DNA of 64,000 bases from Cryptomeria japonica (lineage: Eukaryota > Streptophyta > Pinopsida > Cupressales > Cupressaceae): the NCBI RefSeq assembly GCF_030272615.1, contig NC_081406.1, positions 238,626,422-238,690,421 of the forward strand, in the 5' to 3' direction. Position 1 is the first letter of the stretch, and each line of letters opens with the position of its first letter. A program made the translations under genes and the position numbers. This document shows positions 58,244-64,000 of this stretch, one piece after another. The notes under the pieces are model-generated. The model searched no databases and was not told where the DNA came from. It saw only the letters and a list, made by a program, of their open reading frames with translations.

Positions 58244-59441
58244 TGTTACTATTTACTAAGTTGTCATTAGTTTTATATCCAAAGTCATCCTATATACTCT
58301 AGTCGGTTAATACTACCGAAACATTCAGTCGGTAAGCACTAAAGTAGTCGGTTACAGAAGATAGAAGTCACAGGGTCTAGTATACACCGAGTTGTCTATT
58401 GAGTAACACTTTGTCTACCAAGCAGCAAAAATGATATACCGACTGAACACACACCGAGTGAAAACGTGTTACCAGATTCATTGAACCTAGACACATGTGG
58501 AAACATGCTACAAGATCGATGAACAAAGAACCGTTATCACATAGGAAATTGCACTTCTAGATTGTGTATGATTTTAAGGTCATCTATCCAATGAAATATT
58601 TTGTATAGTTATTCATTCAATGAATCTTGTTTGTAAGATCGATGCATGAACAAGATCACCATCCTAAGAGATCTATTTATATGCAGAATGATTTAAGGAT
58701 CACAGATGAGAAAAGAGTATGAGACATGTGTGATAGATATGTTGAAAAGCAATATCATGAGAAAGCACAATGTGTTATGACTGTTATGACTGTCAGAAAT
58801 ATTTAGAGGTCACCGAGAAAGATTTCAAAGAACAGTTAAGGGACAGAGTAAACAGAAGGGTTTACCGAGTTGATTTATCAATTACCGAGGTATTCTATGA
58901 GCAAGGTAATATTATATTGAGCACATAGAATCTACTATAACATTTTAGATGTAAAGTTGCAGATATTTGTAAAGATTTTATTGTAATATTTTGAGTTGTA
59001 AGAGAAACCTTTAACAGGGTAAAAGACTCTAACAAAGTCTATAAATTGTAAAGCCTTTAACCAGGTGCAACATTTAGTTTAAGTGTTGTAAAATCCTTTA
59101 GCAAGGTAGATCTAAAGATCTTGATACTCCTAACAGGGTAAGCTATCAGAAATAGCTAAACATGTAGCTCTAACCGAGCAACCTTTATTATTGCAATAGT
59201 GAAGTTGTGGGTGCCATCCCCACCATAGTTTTTCTCTCTAACCAAGAGTTTCTGCATAACCAAAATATATGTGTTATGGAGTGAATCATGTATGATTGTT
59301 ATTTATTTGTTTTAGCATCATATTATGTTACAGCAGTTTTTGGTTTATGCTTAACAGTAAAGTTATTGTTGAAGAAAAGATTTGAAGTACTGATTCACCC
59401 CTCCCCTCTCAGTACATTAGCTTTCCATATTGGGCCTAACA
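58244..59441 (+). repeat. LTR of copia-type element B (5' LTR; start uncertain)
   Basis: The end CCTAACA at 59441 is fixed by the primer site that follows two bases later. The CTGATTCACCCCTCCCCTCTC block near 59390-59411 and a GTTTTTCTCTC block match the ends of other copia LTRs here. The start is either TGTTAC at 58244 or TGTTGG at 56804. The 3' LTR lies outside the window. Confidence 0.65.
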
Positions 59442-59443
59442 AT

Positions 59444-59455
59444 TGGTATCAGAGC
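59444..59455 (+). promoter_or_regulatory. Primer-binding site of element B, initiator tRNA-Met
   Basis: TGGTATCAGAGC directly after the LTR end, as in copia element A. Confidence 0.93.
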
Positions 59456-59503
59456 TTCAATCTTTGAAAAGGGTTTAACAGCCTAAAGAAAAAGATCTTA
59501 TCA

Positions 59504-60784
59504 ATGGAAGGCTATAAACAATCTTGGAGAATTGTGTATCTGCAAGAAGAGTTGGATCATGCTAATCGAGTGATTGCAGACATGCAAAGACAAATGCAAA
59601 AATCATTGAAAGTCAGAAGAAGGTTGTCTGATGATCTACAGGACTCACAAGAGCTGGTGGAACAAATTGAGACATCATCTGAGAACAGTATATCTGAAGA
59701 GACTGAAGAGATGATTGGAGAATTGAAAGAAAAGAACAAAGCACTAACTGATCAGCTAAAAGCAATGAAAAGAGAACATGAACATTTCAGCACACAGATG
59801 ACTGAAAATCTTCATGCATTGAGGACAGCCGAGGATAACATAAGAGATATGGAAAGAGAAAAACAACAGCTTGAAGCATTAGTGTCTAAAAAGAATGATG
59901 AAATCACTAGGATGACTGGAATACAAAGTAATCTGTCAGATCAATTGGGTTATGCACATCATGAAGCAAATCTGAAAGATGATGAGAATCAAGCATTGAA
60001 ACTTGAACTATCAAGATTGACCGATGAACTTGAAACATAGAAGAAATCCAAAGAAACACTGAAGAAGAGTTATGAAGCATCAAAGATGCTGGTTGAGCAA
60101 CTAAATACAAGAAGACCCAACAAAGATGTAGGACTCGGTTACAAAGGAAAAGACTCTACCGAGAAGGGAATCCATACTACCGAGAGAGGAGAATCATCAA
60201 AGCAAGTTGTAAACAAGAAGAACATCAAAGGAAAGAAACCTATTTGCAACTACTGTGGAAATCAAGGTCATACTGCCAACTTGTGCCAAATCAGAAAAGG
60301 TAAGCAACTGAATGTCATTAGGTCTAATGGTTATTGTAACAATTGCAATAAGTATGGTCACACATCTAATCAATGTAGGACAAAGTCTGTTATCAATTAT
60401 CAGAAGGCAAAATTTAAAGGGTTTTGTAAAAACTGCAATAGATATGAACACAGTACCAAGAAGTGTTGGTTTAACCAAAAGAACTATATGTGGTCTGCAC
60501 ACCGAGCAAATGCTCGAGGTTACCGAACTCACATAGATCTTAACCGACAGTATACTGCAGTACCATGGGATTACAATACAAGGATATGGTGTGAATGTTG
60601 TGGAAGATATGGACATATAAATGCCAACTATTTTATAAGGTTTGGAATGAACAACCAAAGATCATGGAGAAATCCTGGTATGGCATGTTTTCATTGTCAC
60701 AAAGTTGGACACTTGGCTAGAGATTGCAGAGATCAACCTAGAGGAGATATTGAAGAAATAAAAAACAAATTACAAATGATTTAA
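59504..60784 (+). pseudogene. gag of element B: coiled coil plus five zinc-knuckle motifs (broken)
   Basis: The N-terminal half (59504-60040) is a long coiled coil (heptad-like Leu/Glu/Lys stretches such as LQEELDHANRVIADMQRQ). The C-terminal half (to 60784) has five CCHC-type motifs: CNYCGNQGHTANLC, CNNCNKYGHTSNQC, CKNCNRYEHSTKKC, CECCGRYGHINANY (last position Tyr) and CFHCHKVGHLARDC. Gag packages element RNA. Five knuckles are more than the one or two usual for copia gag. Confidence 0.75.
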
Positions 60785-61409
60785 AAAAAGAAGGAAAATG
60801 GATCAACTAATGAAGAAAGCACCTTACCTACCGAGTTAGGTGCATCTACTTTGAATTAATTGGTAAAGGTATGAAGGGACTGCATTCTCTCAAAGTTAGA
60901 TCTTAACAGTTCCTATTTTATCATGTACTTAATTCAAAATCTGCATAGCTAAGATGCATCAGCAAGTTTGAAATTCTATCTAGTCTTTTGGAGCACTACT
61001 CAAGTCGGTGAATGCAGGAAGCCTGTCTAGTCGGTAAATACAGGAAGTCTGGCTACTCGGTAAAAGAACAAAAAGAAAGGTAAATTGGTTTAGTGGAACT
61101 GAGTGCATTTAATGTTTTTTGACCTAACCGCACAGAGCCTGACAAGGTAAAATGTGTACTTAAAGCACTTTGCGTGGTCATTTTACACTTACCAAGTTTT
61201 CAGAGAGCATAGCTAAGCAATTCAAAGGCGATCAAACATCTCCTGAGTGAATTTCAAGGTATTTACACATCGATCTCAAGCATTTCTAAGAGCTAGCTAA
61301 CCGGGAAATATCAGTGTGATTATCTATTTTATATTTACTAAGTGAAAGCGTTTGTTGGTTAAGTTTCAAACCCTAAGCCTTTTTTGCTAGTAGATATCCT
61401 GAGTTTGTA

Positions 61410-61578
61410 ATGGCTCCAAAGATTCAAAAACCCACTGTTCTTGAAACCATTGAGAAGCCCTCATTGAAATATTCCCTACCTCCCAAAGTAGCATCTGAAC
61501 CGGATGATAAAACAGTATTTTCACTCATTCCGGATAGGGTTTTACTGGTTGAGGATATTAGATTTTTTACCAAATGTT
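61410..61578 (+). pseudogene. Short frame of element B cut by element C
   Basis: An ATG at 61410 opens a 56-codon frame, MAPKIQKPTVLETIEKPS and on to DRVLLVEDIRFFTKC, which ends at the insertion of element C. I do not recognise the family. It could be a second ORF of element B. Confidence 0.45.
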
Positions 61579-62240
61579 TGTTAGTGTAGGTTTTTTTTAT
61601 TTTCCTTATGTTAGGGGGTATTTATTTTTCCTACACATATATTATTAAGCTTGCTTAGGTTATTAGGTGTGGTTAATATGAGGACACGTGGCGGAATACA
61701 TTAGCTACATGTGTAACTCTCCACCTCACATGGGTAGTTGAGTTACACACCCTCTTTTGGCCTGTTGTGCCACCTCTCATAACCACTATTTTGTCATTTC
61801 CTAAGTGGGTTATGGGGTAGTTGGGTTTCTCACCCTCTTTTGGCCTTATGTGCCACCTCTTATAACTCCTTTTTTGTTTTCATGTAAGGAGGTTATGCCA
61901 CATGTTTTGGCATTTACCAAGTAGGTAAAAACCTCCCACCTTTTATGGGGTAGTAGGTAAAACCTCCCACTTTTTATGGAGGTGGGAGTTAATGCACCTC
62001 TTGGTTGTATATGCTATTATTTTTCTATATAATAAGCAATATACTCTCACCTTCACTAGTGAAGTGATAGCTCGGTGAGAGTCTTCTCTAAATTCTCTTC
62101 TTTATCTCTATTTTTCTCTCATATCAGATTTATCTTCATTCAGCTATTTTGATCTTCGATCATCCGTTGCTTAGAGTTGCATGTGATCTATGACCGACAT
62201 CAGATCCTGGCTCAATTCTTGCTTCTCACAGAATTTAACA
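61579..62240 (+). repeat. 5' LTR of copia element C (662 bp)
   Basis: It starts TGTTAGTGTAGG and ends GAATTTAACA, with the primer site directly after. TCTATATAATAAGC at about 62022 is a probable TATA box. The partner LTR is outside the window, so age cannot be judged. Confidence 0.82.
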
Positions 62241-62252
62241 TGGTATCAGAGC
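62241..62252 (+). promoter_or_regulatory. Primer-binding site of element C, initiator tRNA-Met
   Basis: TGGTATCAGAGC immediately follows the LTR terminus. Confidence 0.95.
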
Positions 62253-63025
62253 CGTGTTGTCTGGTATAGCTCATTGCTTCTCTGATTTATTTGAGAGATT
62301 TGAGATTGTTAGATAGCTAATATTTTTCTTAAAAACCAAGTATGCTCTTCTCCTGCATTTTCGTGTGATCTGGAGAATCAGAACAGTTTAAAGGAAAATA
62401 AGCTTCTAGTTAAATCTGGTTTTATATATGTGTTCTTTGAGATCTGGGTGATTGCAGCATTTTTGGTAATATTGGAGGCTTCTTTAGCATTTCCAGAGTG
62501 TCCAGAAGGCTTGTGAAAATAATAAGTGACTTTTATTTCACCAAATTCAGAGTTTGGAGAACACAGTAAAAAAAAATCAGAGTACTTGACGGAAACCTGG
62601 AAATGAGCACTCTTCATAATTGCAGGTCTTATTGAAATATTCTACCCTTCTTTGTTAGATATTGCAGGTTGAATCAGCTGCATGTTTTTTTTCCCCTTCT
62701 ATAAATCATATCTTTCTTCTCACAACTCTATTTTACAAAATCGAATAGTTGTTGGAAAGGTATTAAGATACATTGAGCAGCAATAAGGCTAATTTTTTTC
62801 AGATTTTATGTTAAATTTATATGTATTTAAACTTTCTATTTTGGCCATTAAAGCCTTAGAAAGCATTGTAATCTGATAAAAGCCTTGTAAATGCACTAAT
62901 TATAAAGTGCCAACCTTGTAATATTTGGGGGGGGTGATTTCAAAGACTAGTGAAAAGGGGGGGTGTCTCTTGTGTCTTCTTTCTTGCACTCTTCTTGACT
63001 CTTTGCAATCTTCTTTTTTGCTATC
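62253..63025 (+). other. Untranslated leader of element C
   Basis: About 770 bp lies between the primer site and the gag start codon, without a convincing frame; some T-rich and G-rich runs. Confidence 0.6.
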
Positions 63026-64000
63026 ATGGATGCATCTACGGTTCCACTTTTAACACCATATAATTACTTTGAATGGAAATCTAAGATGATAATATATCTG
63101 AAAAGACATGGATATCATCGTGTTACTATGGGACTTGAAACTGAACCTCAAGATGCTGCAGAAAAGATTAAATGGTTTAATAAATGTGATGAAGCTTTTG
63201 GTACATTGTGCATGTCAGTCTCTCCTGACCTTCTTTTTCACATTGAATCTGCTACTACACCAAATGCAGTATGGACTACTTTGGGAAACCTCTTTGGTAA
63301 GCAGGATGAACTAAGAGGTCATCAATTGGAGAATGAACTCATAGGGTTGAATCCAACCAATTTTAATACTATACAAGACTTCTTCACTAAACTTAAGTCT
63401 ATAAGATTGCAGTTGGAACAGTGTGGAACTAAGAAAGATGATAAGCAACTGATCTTGAGTATTCTTTCTAAGCTTGGTCCTAACTATTCAGTGTTTGTTT
63501 CTACATTCTATGCTACCAAATGTGCCCTAGGTACCACATTCAAAATGTCTTCTTTAGATGATTTTGCTGCAGAACTCACTAGGGAGCAGGACAAATTGGT
63601 TCAAATGGGTACAATAAAGCCCTCTAAGTCACATGCCTTAGTTGTAAATCAAGGCATAAAAGAACAGAAAGGGTCTAGTAAGCAAGATAAGAAACAAAAG
63701 AACCAAGGAGAGAAGAAGAAAGATCAGAAATCTGCTACTTCAAAAGTAGACAATGAAACCTCTTCATCAAAAGGTGAACAACCTAAGAAGGAGAAGGTCA
63801 AGTGTTCTTATTGTAAGAGGCCTGGTCATGATGAACATAAGTGTTTAAGGAAACAAATTGATCACCTTTCAAATCTTCTTGAAAAGAATAATATCAAGGT
63901 TCCTGATTCAGTCAAACAGAGTTCATCAGAAGGATCTTCTAAGGACATAGATAAGAGTAAGGGGAAAGGAAAGGGTAAGGCCCTAGTTGCTATTGCTTCA
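63026..64000 (+). CDS. gag of copia element C (partial, open to window edge)
   Basis: The frame from the ATG at 63026 (MDASTVPLLTPYNYFEWKSK) is open for all 325 codons to position 64000. It has the copia gag fold of the UBN2 type (YNYFEWKSKM at the start, then ATTPNAVWTTLGNLFGK, then LNPTNFNTIQDFFTKLKSI), a Lys-rich linker and one CCHC knuckle (CSYCKRPGHDEHKC, about residues 258-271). The C-terminus is beyond the window. Gag forms the particle that packages element RNA. Confidence 0.9.
   Translation, partial: MDASTVPLLTPYNYFEWKSKMIIYLKRHGYHRVTMGLETEPQDAAEKIKWFNKCDEAFGTLCMSVSPDLLFHIESATTPNAVWTTLGNLFGKQDELRGHQLENELIGLNPTNFNTIQDFFTKLKSIRLQLEQCGTKKDDKQLILSILSKLGPNYSVFVSTFYATKCALGTTFKMSSLDDFAAELTREQDKLVQMGTIKPSKSHALVVNQGIKEQKGSSKQDKKQKNQGEKKKDQKSATSKVDNETSSSKGEQPKKEKVKCSYCKRPGHDEHKCLRKQIDHLSNLLEKNNIKVPDSVKQSSSEGSSKDIDKSKGKGKGKALVAIAS

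Larger units (their letters stand above)
59444..61578 (+). mobile_element. Internal part of copia-type element B, cut by element C
   Basis: This holds the primer site, a gag region, about 620 bp without a clear gene (60785-61409) and a short frame that is cut off by the LTR of element C at 61579. No pol is visible before the interruption; it may lie right of the window or be absent. The gag region has at least one break. Confidence 0.7.
61579..64000 (+). mobile_element. Ty1/copia element C, 5' part, runs off the window
   Basis: It has a 662-bp LTR (61579-62240), primer site and gag. The gag frame is open to the window edge, so within the window the element looks whole. The rest (pol and 3' LTR) lies to the right. 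It inserted into element B. Confidence 0.85.

Noticed and set aside
60197-60658. Minus-strand frame of 153 residues
   Set aside because: Antisense to the zinc-knuckle region, with no domain of its own.

Overview
The window reads as intergenic DNA from a large, repeat-rich seed-plant nuclear genome. Plant LTR retrotransposons, L1-type LINEs, a plant mobile domain ORF and one GRAS-family regulator gene all point to a land plant. A gymnosperm is plausible because repeats are large, old and deeply nested, but nothing here proves the species.

Layout. 1-3650: the 5' part of a decayed L1-type LINE on the minus strand (ORF1, then the endonuclease of ORF2, running off the left edge). 4771-17497: a nearly complete Ty3/gypsy element of the Tat lineage with two 1660-bp LTRs, a 5-bp target duplication, a tRNA-Trp-type primer site and an antisense extra gene with a plant mobile domain. 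20841-22195: a minus-strand solo LTR with its target duplication. 22480-44800: a three-level nest. A minus-strand LINE is split by a Ty1/copia element (22734-42782, plus strand), which is itself split by a 13-kb DNA transposon (25535-38540).

The 13-kb DNA transposon is the most interesting object. It has about 35-bp terminal inverted repeats, a 4-bp target duplication (ttgg) and subterminal inverted motifs at both ends. Two convergent genes lie inside: a five-exon, apparently intact DDE/DDD transposase gene on the minus strand (934 aa, every intron in phase 1) and a plus-strand gene of unknown function (about 539 aa). It also carries a 2.7-kb palindrome-rich satellite with a roughly 971-bp higher-order period. 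Target-site length and catalytic motif pattern fit the Sola superfamily best; this family label is an inference.

44800-50000 holds the only clear host gene, a single-exon NSP2/SCL26-like GRAS gene on the minus strand (47715-49070), with two related MITE-like repeats on either side. 50078-52940 is an element with long inverted arms whose right end has been tandemly triplicated (to 54042). 54930-56090 is degenerate TTAGGG-type repeat. From 56804 to the right edge lie LTR-element sequences: a copia-type gag with five zinc-knuckle-like motifs, interrupted by another copia element (from 61579) whose gag frame is open to the end of the window.

Apart from the GRAS gene and the two genes of the DNA transposon, coding sequence here is the remains of retroelements. 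No rRNA, tRNA or CRISPR was seen.
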